From assembly GCA_002423325.1 (NCBI GenBank), contig DIVQ01000082.1:1-17332 (forward strand): a DNA stretch of 17,332 nt, written 5' to 3'. Of this stretch, positions 1-6,172 are shown piece after piece. The position numbers were made by a program, and so were the translations under genes. Source of the DNA: Anaerolineales bacterium UBA6128 (GTDB taxonomy: Bacteria; Chloroflexota; Anaerolineae; UBA1429). Positions within the stretch are counted from its first letter, which is position 1, and each line of letters opens with the position of its first letter. Below the pieces are notes generated by a model. It was given only the letters and a program-made list of their open reading frames with translations, was not told where the DNA came from and did no database searches.

Positions 1-79
1 AAGATTATCATTTGATTGGACACGGCCCAATCGCGCCGCGCTCCCGCCCACTTTTTCAACACCCTCCCCAAACGTGCGG

Positions 80-108
80 TTGACAGACGTGTGTTGCGCG
101 AGTATACT
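80..108 (+). promoter_or_regulatory. Near-consensus sigma-70-type promoter upstream of the SWIM gene
   Basis: TTGACA at 80-85 and TATACT at 103-108 are separated by exactly 17 bp. This is a perfect -35 box and a 5/6 -10 box, so transcription should start near 115. The start lies about 125 nt before the SWIM-domain gene, leaving a leader that contains an intrinsic-terminator-like hairpin at 185-214. Nothing recognisable is seen in bases 1-79. Confidence 0.8.
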
Positions 109-184
109 GGGGCTGAACAAAGATGCGCGATGGAGCGTGCCCGTATGCGCGGTGCAATCAAACAAGGTCTCACCTGTGCTGGAG

Positions 185-214
185 CGCCAGAGCAATAGTA
201 TGCTCTGGCGTTTT
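185..214 (+). terminator. Intrinsic terminator or attenuator in the SWIM gene leader
   Basis: A perfect 10-bp stem (CGCCAGAGCA at 185-194 with TGCTCTGGCG at 201-210) closes a 6-nt loop and is followed at once by TTTT (211-214). It lies between the promoter at 80-108 and the gene starting at 241, so it would end a transcript of about 100 nt. A competing 4-bp hairpin (CTGG 179-182 with CCAG 187-190) would take up part of the left arm. It may be an attenuator, the end of a small RNA, or the end of an upstream unit. The sequence alone does not decide. Confidence 0.65.
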
Positions 215-240
215 GTATTCTCGCAGAAAGGAGAATGGAT

Positions 241-498
241 GTGGATTCAGGCATGATCAGCAAGATCCAGAAGGCCAAGCGGTACGCTGAGGAACCCCAG
301 AGAGTGACGTTTCGCAGTTTCAGCGTCTCTTTCGCCGGTGACCACAGCAGCTATGCGGTCTCGTATGATCAGGGTGTCTGGACTTGCGAGTGCGAGTTTT
401 TCAAGCAGCGGGGTATCTGCAGCCACACAATGGCGCTGGAGCGGCTGCTCGAACCGATGCTGAGCACCGTGCAGCCGGAGCCGCAGGTGCAAGAGTAG
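241..498 (+). CDS. Small stand-alone SWIM zinc-finger protein
   Basis: This protein of 85 residues has one recognisable element, a SWIM-type zinc finger CxCx8CxH: Cys49, Cys51, Cys60 and His62 when counted from the GTG at 241. A beta-rich stretch precedes it, as in SWIM domains of larger proteins, which bind DNA or protein partners. No catalytic domain is attached. An ATG at 235 would extend it by two residues, but the AGGAG at 229-233 is only 1 nt from that codon. It is 7 nt from the in-frame GTG at 241, so the GTG is the better start. The gene follows its own promoter and a leader hairpin, and acpS lies 193 nt downstream on the same strand. The zinc-finger call is firm, but the cellular role is unknown. 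Confidence 0.75.
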   Translation: MDSGMISKIQKAKRYAEEPQRVTFRSFSVSFAGDHSSYAVSYDQGVWTCECEFFKQRGICSHTMALERLLEPMLSTVQPEPQVQE

Positions 499-587
499 AC
501 TGGCGCTGACCCGCGGCAGGTGGTCTGACCGCGGATGACGGCGCAATCCAGTTGCGGTGTAGCCGTGTGTTGCGTTACATTGTACCG

Positions 588-634
588 GCGGCCGCCCCTG
601 TGAGGCCTCTTTGGGGCGCAGCAGGGGCGGCCGC
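588..634. repeat. 13-bp inverted repeat (strong hairpin) before acpS
   Basis: GCGGCCGCCCCTG (588-600) and its exact reverse complement (622-634) enclose a 21-nt loop. There is no T-run after either arm, so it is not a classical intrinsic terminator. It lies between the SWIM gene (ends 498) and acpS (starts 692). It may separate the two transcripts or shape the acpS 5' end. A weak promoter-like pair (TTGCGG at 552-557, TACATT at 576-581, 18-bp spacer) sits just before it. Confidence 0.6.
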
Positions 635-691
635 TGTATGCAGGGTGGATCAGCCGCGAGGCCAATGCGGTATGTACGAGGGTGAGACCGT

Positions 692-1066
692 ATGGATCAG
701 AGCCAGCTGAGTGTTGGGGTCGATATTGTCGAGATGGCGCGCATGCGACGCGCCCTGGACCGTTGGGGGGATCGCATTCTGCGCCACGTGTTCACGCCTG
801 ACGAGATCGCCTATTGCCGTGGGCGGCTGCCCGAACTGGCCGCACGTTTTGCCGCCAAAGAGGCCATCTCCAAGGCGCTGGGCACGGGAATGGTGGGCGT
901 GTCCTGGGTGGAGATGGAGGTGCGTACGGACGAGCGCGGCAAGCCGCTGGTGGCGCTGCACGGCCGCGCGCTGGCGCGCGCAAATCACCTGGGGCTGACG
1001 CAGTGGGCCATCAGCCTCAGCCACACAAATGACAGCGCGGTGGCGTTCGTGGTGGCCAGTCGCTGA
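692..1066 (+). CDS. acpS: Holo-[acyl-carrier-protein] synthase
   Basis: This 124-residue protein has the usual length and all landmarks of AcpS. AcpS transfers the 4'-phosphopantetheine arm of coenzyme A to a serine of apo-ACP, activating it for fatty-acid synthesis in the cytoplasm. The N-terminal VGVDIVE motif carries the magnesium-binding Asp, and the central RFAAKEAISKALGTG block carries the second metal ligand Glu and the CoA-contacting Lys. The C-terminal part has the family's ISLSH motif (here ISLSHTNDSAVAFV). The ATG at 692 is supported by a GAGGGTGAG ribosome site at 678-686. The gene converges on the flavodoxin-like gene, and a hairpin spans its stop codon. Confidence 0.95.
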   Translation: MDQSQLSVGVDIVEMARMRRALDRWGDRILRHVFTPDEIAYCRGRLPELAARFAAKEAISKALGTGMVGVSWVEMEVRTDERGKPLVALHGRALARANHLGLTQWAISLSHTNDSAVAFVVASR

Positions 1067-1078
1067 GGAGCGACCGGC
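1055..1078. terminator. Hairpin at the acpS/flavodoxin convergent junction
   Basis: GCCAGTCGCT and AGCGACCGGC form a 9-bp stem with one A-C mismatch around a GAGG loop, and the acpS stop codon lies at the loop. No T-run follows. Its position between convergent genes only 15 bp apart suggests a shared, U-tract-poor terminator, but that is an inference. Confidence 0.45.
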
Positions 1079-1081
1079 GCC

Positions 1082-1534
1082 TCAGCCAAGCACCACGTTT
1101 CCGAGCGTGCGTCCCAGCGCGACCGCTTCAGGGCAGCCCGCTTCGGGCGCGCCGCGGCAGACAAAGGCGTCGGCCACGACATTGAGCCGCCCCGACAGCG
1201 CCTTGAGGGCGCGAATGCCGGCGCCGCCGCCGCCGTGGGTCATGAAAAGCACGCAGGGCTTGCCCGCCAACGAGATGCCCCGTTTTCCGGCTACATACAT
1301 GTCGTCGAACAACTGCTTGATCGTGCCGGCTACGTAGCTGGCATAGTCCGGGCTACCGATCGCCAGGCCATCACAAGCGGCCAGTCGCTCAATGTCAACG
1401 CGGTTCACCGTGTGGGTGTTCACGAGCTCGACCTCGATGTCGCCTGCGCTCCGCACGCCGCTGGCCACAAGCGCTGCGCATGCTGCCCTGTTGCCATACT
1501 CTTGTGAATGGTAGATGACGAGCACCTTTTTCGT
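1082..1534 (-). CDS. Flavodoxin-like / NADPH-dependent FMN reductase family protein (apparent ACG start)
   Basis: The product of about 150 residues begins with a beta-strand and phosphate-loop motif (KKVLVIYHSQEYGNR) that binds FMN phosphate. It continues with the GLAIGSPDYASYVAGTIKQ loop typical of flavodoxin-fold quinone or FMN reductases and MTHGGGG near the second flavin loop. It probably carries electrons or reduces a small substrate in the cytoplasm; the partner is unknown. The start is odd. A promoter (TTGAGG-17-TATAGT) and a GGAGG site (1547-1543) point, at 8-nt spacing, to an ACG codon at 1534, exactly where homologues would have ATG. The nearest in-frame normal codon is a GTG at 1525, 17 nt from the ribosome site. 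A GTG at 1615 would extend the frame but lies upstream of the predicted transcription start. The gene is divergent from the ThuA/Gfo fusion. Confidence 0.75.
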   Translation of the reverse strand, partial: TKKVLVIYHSQEYGNRAACAALVASGVRSAGDIEVELVNTHTVNRVDIERLAACDGLAIGSPDYASYVAGTIKQLFDDMYVAGKRGISLAGKPCVLFMTHGGGGAGIRALKALSGRLNVVADAFVCRGAPEAGCPEAVALGRTLGNVVLG

Positions 1535-1570
1535 CGCGCCAACCTCCGAGCAGTCTGTGGGCAGGGCATC

Positions 1571-1599
1571 ACTATAGCAGATGGCAATCGCGACCTCAA
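1571..1599 (-). promoter_or_regulatory. Promoter of the flavodoxin-like gene
   Basis: On the minus strand TTGAGG (1599-1594) and TATAGT (1576-1571) are spaced by 17 bp. Transcription should begin near 1564, about 30 nt before the ACG at 1534, with a GGAGG site in between. This supports a short leader and argues against the upstream GTG at 1615. Its -35 box is 16 bp from that of the divergent promoter at 1616-1643. Confidence 0.6.
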
Positions 1600-1615
1600 G
1601 CGGTCGTCCGAACAC

Positions 1616-1643
1616 TTGACAGGTCGCGCTCGCGGGCTATGCT
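1616..1643 (+). promoter_or_regulatory. Promoter of the ThuA/Gfo fusion gene
   Basis: TTGACA (1616-1621) and TATGCT (1638-1643) are spaced by 16 bp. Transcription should start near 1650, giving a 5' leader of about 60 nt that ends in an AAAGGAG ribosome site (1697-1703). The position excludes the long upstream extension of this reading frame. Confidence 0.7.
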
Positions 1644-1708
1644 TGAACCGGTCGTGTTCTCTGGGTGCTCTGGTTCGACATCCGCATACGCAATCCAAAG
1701 GAGATGCA

Positions 1709-3370
1709 GTGGTGGCCAAGAAGGTGCTCTATCTCTACAAGCAAGGCGATTTTCACATGGGCGAGGCGGGCGGCAAGCTGCTCACCGGCATGCTGGCCAA
1801 GACCGCTCCGGCCGAGTTTGAGTTGGAGATGACCGCGGACCTGGACGCCTTGACCAGGCTGCCCAATGGCCCCTATACGGCCGTCGTCGTGTATACAACC
1901 GGACTCAATGATGACCTGACTCCGGAGCGTGAGCAGGGCCTGCTGAGCTTTGTGCGCAACGGGGGCGGCTTTCTGGGGATTCACTCGGCGACGGACTGCT
2001 TTCGCGGGAACCGCGCCTATGTGAGCATGATCAACGGCGAGTTCGAGACGCACCCCGCGATGCACGAGTTCCCGGTCGAGATTGTGAACCCCGATCACTA
2101 TATGACCGTTCGCATGCCGGGATTCTCGGTCGTCGACGAGATGTACCACCTCAAGAGCTTTGATCCGGCGCGCTGCACGTTGCTGGCGCAGACGTTCTGG
2201 CAGGGCAAACAGATGCCGATGGCCTATGTGCGCAACGAAGGCAAGGGGCGCGTGGCGTACATCGCGTTGGGTCACAGCGAGCAGGCCTGGCAGCACCCCG
2301 AGTTCAACAAGCTGCTGCTGCGCGGGATGCGTTGGATCAATGGCGCCGAGCTGCCTAACAAGGTGATCAAGGCCGGACTGTGGGGCTATGGCGGCGCGTT
2401 CAACATGGGCAAGGGACATGCCGGCTGGATGAACGCCACCCCCGGGATGCAGACGGTCGCGATGTGCGACCTTAACCCGGCGCGCGTGGAGGCTGCCAAG
2501 CTGGAACTCCCCAACCTGGAGGGTTACTACACCAACCCGGATGATCTGCTTGCCATGCCCGATCTCGATCTGATCATCGTCATCCTGCCGCACAACCTGC
2601 ACTGCGACGCAGTCGTCAAGTGTCTGCGTGCGGGCAAGGCGGCCATCACCGAAAAGCCCTTCTGCACGTCGGTGGCCGAGGCCAACGCGATGGTCAATGC
2701 CTCGCGCGAGACCGGCAAGATGCTGAGCGTGTTCCACAACCGCCGCTGGGATGGCGACTATATCACGATTCGCGACGTCATCCGGCGCGGGCTGATCGGG
2801 GACATCTTTCACGTCGAGGCGGGCGGCGGCGGCTACAACCGCCCGGGCACCTGGTGGCGCTCAGACAAGGCCATCAGCGGCGGCGTGATGTTTGACTGGG
2901 GCGCCCACTTTCTCGACTGGATCCTGAACATGGTGCCCGGTAAAGTCACGCAAGTGACAGGCGACTTTCAGAAGCGAGTGTGGCACCACGTCACAAACGA
3001 GGACCATGGCGAGGTCTGGATTCGGTTCGACAGCGGCGCAACGGTCGACTATATCGAATCGATGATCAGCGCGAGCCGGCGGCCCAAGTGGCGCATCCAG
3101 GGCACCAAAGGCGCGATCATGATGGACAAGAACGACGAGATCCAGGTGATCAGCTATGCCTCCGGCATTCAACAGGACAGCGTGGTCAAGTGGAACCTGC
3201 CCGGATATGGCAGTGTGCAGTACTATCGCAACATCGCCGATCACCTGCTGATGGGTGAACCGCTGGAAATCACGGGCGAGCAGGCGCGCCGCGTGATCGC
3301 GGTGATCGAGGCGGGTATGGAGTCGAGCAAGCTTGGCAAGAGCGTGCCCGTGGCCGAAGGCTGCGAGTAG
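1709..3370 (+). CDS. ThuA domain fused to a Gfo/Idh/MocA-family oxidoreductase
   Basis: This protein of about 553 residues joins two families that are usually separate genes. Residues about 4-212 match the ThuA (trehalose-utilisation-type) glutamine-amidotransferase-like fold, with GGGFLGIHSATDCF as the nucleophile-elbow region and GRVAYIALGHS near the end. Residues about 218-553 are a Gfo/Idh/MocA dehydrogenase. It has a Rossmann glycine motif GYGGAF (227-231 region), the EKPF motif with the catalytic-type Lys316, and GGVMFDWGAHFLD with Asp396 and His400. Such enzymes oxidise or reduce sugars, inositols or sugar acids with NAD(P); the substrate here is unknown. The reading frame is open back to 1508, but the promoter at 1616-1643 and the AAAGGAG at 1697-1703 support a GTG start at 1709 or 1712. 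The gene ends before a 34-bp palindrome and converges on the haem membrane protein gene. Confidence 0.88.
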   Translation: MVAKKVLYLYKQGDFHMGEAGGKLLTGMLAKTAPAEFELEMTADLDALTRLPNGPYTAVVVYTTGLNDDLTPEREQGLLSFVRNGGGFLGIHSATDCFRGNRAYVSMINGEFETHPAMHEFPVEIVNPDHYMTVRMPGFSVVDEMYHLKSFDPARCTLLAQTFWQGKQMPMAYVRNEGKGRVAYIALGHSEQAWQHPEFNKLLLRGMRWINGAELPNKVIKAGLWGYGGAFNMGKGHAGWMNATPGMQTVAMCDLNPARVEAAKLELPNLEGYYTNPDDLLAMPDLDLIIVILPHNLHCDAVVKCLRAGKAAITEKPFCTSVAEANAMVNASRETGKMLSVFHNRRWDGDYITIRDVIRRGLIGDIFHVEAGGGGYNRPGTWWRSDKAISGGVMFDWGAHFLDWILNMVPGKVTQVTGDFQKRVWHHVTNEDHGEVWIRFDSGATVDYIESMISASRRPKWRIQGTKGAIMMDKNDEIQVISYASGIQQDSVVKWNLPGYGSVQYYRNIADHLLMGEPLEITGEQARRVIAVIEAGMESSKLGKSVPVAEGCE

Positions 3371-3400
3371 GCTCACGCAAGCGAAACCGGTCAATCACTC

Positions 3401-3434
3401 GGAGCGGGGCGTCCTGTACAGGACGCCCCGCTCC
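3401..3434. terminator. 34-bp perfect palindrome between convergent genes
   Basis: The 17-nt half-site GGAGCGGGGCGTCCTGT (3401-3417) is followed directly by its exact reverse complement (3418-3434). In RNA it would form a stem of about 15 bp with a 4-nt loop from either strand. It lies between the ends of the ThuA/Gfo gene (3370) and the haem membrane protein gene (3446), so a bidirectional terminator is the simplest reading. The flanking T-runs are poor on both strands. Confidence 0.7.
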
Positions 3435-3445
3435 TGTTCTGCCGG

Positions 3446-4060
3446 CTAGGCGGCCGACTTGCGCGCCGGCTTGCGGCGCAGCCTGAGCCGTTTCCAGACA
3501 AAGGCGACGACGAGGCTGACTGCCATGAGCACCAGCACGACGCGTACGCCGGTGCCCTGGACGTCGCTGCCCAGGCGCGTGGCGTGATAGACGGCGGCGA
3601 AAAAGGCCAGATAGTTCGCCCAGTGCAGCCAGCGCCAGCCCTTCCACTTGTTGCGCAGCAACGCGCTGACCAGGCCTGTCATCAGGAGCAGCCAGACGAT
3701 GGGCCCGAGCCGTAGTAGAAAGCCGTTCCAGGAGGAGAAGCGCGGCAGCAGCGCGGCGGCGCTGGCGCGCTGGATGGCGACCGCCAGCGGGTGCAGCGTC
3801 GCGAGCACAAGTCCGGCGATGGACAGGACGTGGTGGGCGCGCACGAACGGGCGTCCGAGCGCTTTGGTCAGTTCGCGCACAAAGAGCGACGACCAGCAGG
3901 ATGCAAAGATCAGCCCCAGGCCCACCAGCGCTGCAAGGCGCAACCCCACATAGAGGGCACCTCCGGCAGGCTGTTGCAGAACCAGCAGCGCGGCCAGGGC
4001 GAGGACGATCAGGTGGACGATCGCGACCCACCAGAGACTGCGAACCTTCTTTTCGGGCAT
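3446..4060 (-). CDS. Ferric-reductase-like transmembrane haem protein
   Basis: This protein of about 204 residues appears to be six transmembrane helices with little else, like the ferric-reductase transmembrane (cytochrome b-type) family. Counted from the ATG at 4066, histidines that could hold haem lie at 78/79 and 92 in one helix and at 148 and 161 in another, with 13-residue spacing, as expected for two stacked haems. There is no FAD/NAD-binding C-terminal domain, so electrons must come from another protein. The tail is Arg/Lys-rich and probably cytoplasmic. Two ATG codons (4066 and 4060) are possible. A GGGAG site abuts the first but is 6 nt from the second, so 4060 is preferred. It is the last gene of the minus-strand run, 18-24 nt after the PLP-enzyme gene. 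The redox partner is unknown; an MsrQ-like role is possible but no msrP is nearby. Confidence 0.75.
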   Translation of the reverse strand: MPEKKVRSLWWVAIVHLIVLALAALLVLQQPAGGALYVGLRLAALVGLGLIFASCWSSLFVRELTKALGRPFVRAHHVLSIAGLVLATLHPLAVAIQRASAAALLPRFSSWNGFLLRLGPIVWLLLMTGLVSALLRNKWKGWRWLHWANYLAFFAAVYHATRLGSDVQGTGVRVVLVLMAVSLVVAFVWKRLRLRRKPARKSAA

Positions 4061-4084
4061 GGACATCTCCCTTCCAGTTTGGTC

Positions 4085-5239
4085 CTAGTGTGCGATAGGC
4101 TGAACCGACTTGAGGCCGTGGCCAGTCAGCACGGTGGCCACGGTGGCGTGCGTGGGAATCTCTGGCAGAGCGCGCAGCAGGCCGGCGAAGGCCGCCGCGG
4201 CGGTGGGCTCGACGTAAAAGCCGGCGCGCGCCAGATGCGCGTGTGCCGTCACGATCTGCGCCTCTGCGACTGTGACAAAGGAGCCGTGGCTGGCGCGCAC
4301 CGCCGCCAGGATCTGGCGACCGCGCGCGGGCTCGGCGATGGCAATGCCCTCAGCAAGCGTCGGCTGCGGGGCCACGGCGGCAGGTCCCTCCCGCTCGCGA
4401 GACCAGGCCTCTGCAAGCGGTGCACAGGCGGCGGCCTGCACGGCGATCAGGCGCGGACGATGCGCAATGAGGCCGAGGGCGTGCAGTTCGCCAAAACCGA
4501 GGGCGGCGCCCAATAACAACGTGCCATTGCCGACTGGCAGCACGAGCACGTCAGGCGCGCGCCAGCCGAGCTGCTCCCACAACTCGAAGGCGATGGTCTT
4601 GCAGCCATGCAGAAACCAGGGGTTCCAGACGTGGCTGGCATAGTAGGCGCTACCGGCGGCCTGCTGGGCGGCCAGCGCCGTATCCGAGCGGCTGCCCGAG
4701 ATGCGCCGGACGCGCGCCCCGTAGGCGGCGATCTGCGTCAGCTTGGCGGGCGAAGTGGCCGCCGGCACATAGATGCTGCAGTCGATGGGGTGGGGCGTGG
4801 CGCTCGATCGGGCGCAGTAGGCGGCGATGGCCGCGCCCGCGTTGCCGGACGAATCCTCCACGACGGCGTCCACGTCCAACTCACGTACGTGGCTGATCAG
4901 CAGGCTGGCGCCGCGATCCTTGTACGACCCCGAAGGGCAGAGCTGATCCTGTTTGAGCCACACGGGCCGGCCAAGGTCCAGCGTGAGCAGCGGGGTCAGC
5001 CCTTCGCCCAGCGTGACGATGGCGTCATCGTCGCGGATCGGCAGCGCCTCGCGGTAGCGCCACAGGCTCGGGGGCCGACCGGTGATATGCTGCGGGTCGA
5101 GCGTGGGCGTAAAGCGCAGATCGAGCGGCCCGCCGCACGCGCAGCGCCAGACGCGGCTGTCCCACGAGTGGACCGCGCCGCACAGACTGCAGACCAGAGC
5201 GCGATCGTCGTGGGTGGGAGCGGATATCGACGCACTCAT
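4085..5239 (-). CDS. Threonine-synthase-like PLP-dependent enzyme
   Basis: This 384-residue protein has the fold-type II PLP architecture of threonine synthase and its relatives. An N-terminal zinc-ribbon-like segment carries Cys17, Cys20, Cys33 and Cys35. The PLP lysine is Lys107 in PSGSYKDRGA, the substrate-side loop is EDSSGNAGAA (128-137), and LPVGNGTLLLG (234-244) resembles the PLP-phosphate loop. NPWFLHGCKTIAFELWEQLG matches the conserved NP..EG.KTIAFE segment of threonine synthases. The expected reaction is O-phosphohomoserine to threonine, but substitutions such as PSGSY for PTGSF leave room for another beta- or gamma-elimination. The ATG at 5239 overlaps the TGA of the upstream gene as ATGA, with GGAG 8 nt before it, which predicts translational coupling. 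No other threonine-pathway genes are nearby. Confidence 0.82.
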   Translation of the reverse strand: MSASISAPTHDDRALVCSLCGAVHSWDSRVWRCACGGPLDLRFTPTLDPQHITGRPPSLWRYREALPIRDDDAIVTLGEGLTPLLTLDLGRPVWLKQDQLCPSGSYKDRGASLLISHVRELDVDAVVEDSSGNAGAAIAAYCARSSATPHPIDCSIYVPAATSPAKLTQIAAYGARVRRISGSRSDTALAAQQAAGSAYYASHVWNPWFLHGCKTIAFELWEQLGWRAPDVLVLPVGNGTLLLGAALGFGELHALGLIAHRPRLIAVQAAACAPLAEAWSREREGPAAVAPQPTLAEGIAIAEPARGRQILAAVRASHGSFVTVAEAQIVTAHAHLARAGFYVEPTAAAAFAGLLRALPEIPTHATVATVLTGHGLKSVQPIAH

Positions 5240-6171
5240 GGCAGTTGCTCCACTACCTGCGACAACGCTTTGACATAACCAATGTCGTGCGCGCGGCCCT
5301 TGTGGCCCCAGTCGGTGTCGCCAACCAGAGTCGGGGGCGGGGCGGTGCGCACGATCCCGGTGTAACCCAGCTCGCGCAGCGTGCGCAGCACCTGCGGGAC
5401 GGAGACGATGCCCTCGTCCAGGAAGCACTCGCGAAAGCCGTCGCCGTGCGGCTGAACGCTGCCCAGACGCAGCATGAACAACTTGCCCCGCCGCGCGATC
5501 TGGCGGATCAGCGCGTTCAGGTCGCTGTCGGGTATCAGCGCGACGGTCTCGGTGTGCAGGTCCAGGCCGTGCGCCGGGCTGGGCGCCAGGTCCAGAAAGC
5601 GACGGATGGCCGCGGGACCGACCAGGATGCGCGGCACGCCACCCACGCTGGCGCGCGGGGGGCAATCCAGTTGGGCCGCCAGGCGCACGCCGGCGTGCTC
5701 GGCCACGGGGAGCAGCGCGTCGAGGAAGCGCGCCAGGTTGATCCACAGCGCCTCGGCGTTGAGGCCGGGTGGCGATGGCATGTCGCGCACGAGCAGGGCC
5801 GGATCGTAGCCGCGCACTTGAGCGCCCCCGCGACCCAGGGGTGCGAACGTCGTGCGCTCAAGAGTGGGCGGCGCCCAGCGGTAGGCAACGGTGGCTATGC
5901 CGGCCGCCCCCAGGTCGCGCAGCATCTGCTGAAGGGCGGCGATCTCGGCGTCGGCGCCGGGCGCGCCCAGCAGCGCATTCGCGTAGAGGGCGGGGGGTAG
6001 CGCCTCAACGGCCAGCAGTTCGAGGCCCGCTATGTGCGCGCGATGGCGCATCGCGCGCAATGCCGCCAGGTCCCAGGCATCGGGCTGGCTGAGCACATAG
6101 CGCACACCGACCTGCTGGCAAAAGATCAGGTCGTGCTCGTCGCGCGTGTCAAGCGTAAGTGCAAGCTTCAC
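5236..6171 (-). CDS. UxuA-like (mannonate dehydratase fold) paralogue lacking the metal ligands
   Basis: This 311-residue protein aligns along its length with the UxuA-like protein encoded just upstream (for example GLGAAGI, PLGRGGAQVRGYD, AWINLARFLDALLPVAEHAGVRLA). The two are therefore paralogues, probably from tandem duplication. By my alignment the five residues that bind the metal in UxuA enzymes are all changed: His to Gln167, Cys to His206, His to Arg235, and Asp-His to Ala277-Pro278. It is unlikely to act as a mannonate dehydratase. It may be a regulatory or partner subunit, or an enzyme for another reaction. The start is a GTG at 6171, 1 nt after the upstream stop, with AGGAGG at 8-nt spacing inside the upstream gene. 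The end overlaps the PLP-enzyme start by 4 nt. The reading frame is intact, so it is not simply a pseudogene. Confidence 0.8.
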   Translation of the reverse strand: MKLALTLDTRDEHDLIFCQQVGVRYVLSQPDAWDLAALRAMRHRAHIAGLELLAVEALPPALYANALLGAPGADAEIAALQQMLRDLGAAGIATVAYRWAPPTLERTTFAPLGRGGAQVRGYDPALLVRDMPSPPGLNAEALWINLARFLDALLPVAEHAGVRLAAQLDCPPRASVGGVPRILVGPAAIRRFLDLAPSPAHGLDLHTETVALIPDSDLNALIRQIARRGKLFMLRLGSVQPHGDGFRECFLDEGIVSVPQVLRTLRELGYTGIVRTAPPPTLVGDTDWGHKGRAHDIGYVKALSQVVEQLP

Positions 6172-6172
6172 G

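Noticed and set aside
130..198. 22-codon frame in the SWIM leader as a leader peptide
   Set aside because: Its stop lies in the terminator loop, which is suggestive, but there is no ribosome site and no run of regulatory codons, so it is not listed as a gene.
1508..1708. N-terminal extension of the ThuA/Gfo frame
   Set aside because: It lies across the promoter at 1616-1643 and the divergent flavodoxin promoter, and the good ribosome site is at 1697-1703.
1637..2812. Open frame of 391 codons on the minus strand under the ThuA/Gfo gene
   Set aside because: It overlaps a gene with clear domain motifs and has the His/Arg-rich composition of a shadow frame, with no ribosome site.
5240..5746. 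N-terminal extension of the threonine-synthase-like frame
   Set aside because: It is Arg/Pro-rich, overlaps the UxuA-like paralogue in another frame, and the homology begins only after the ATG at 5239.
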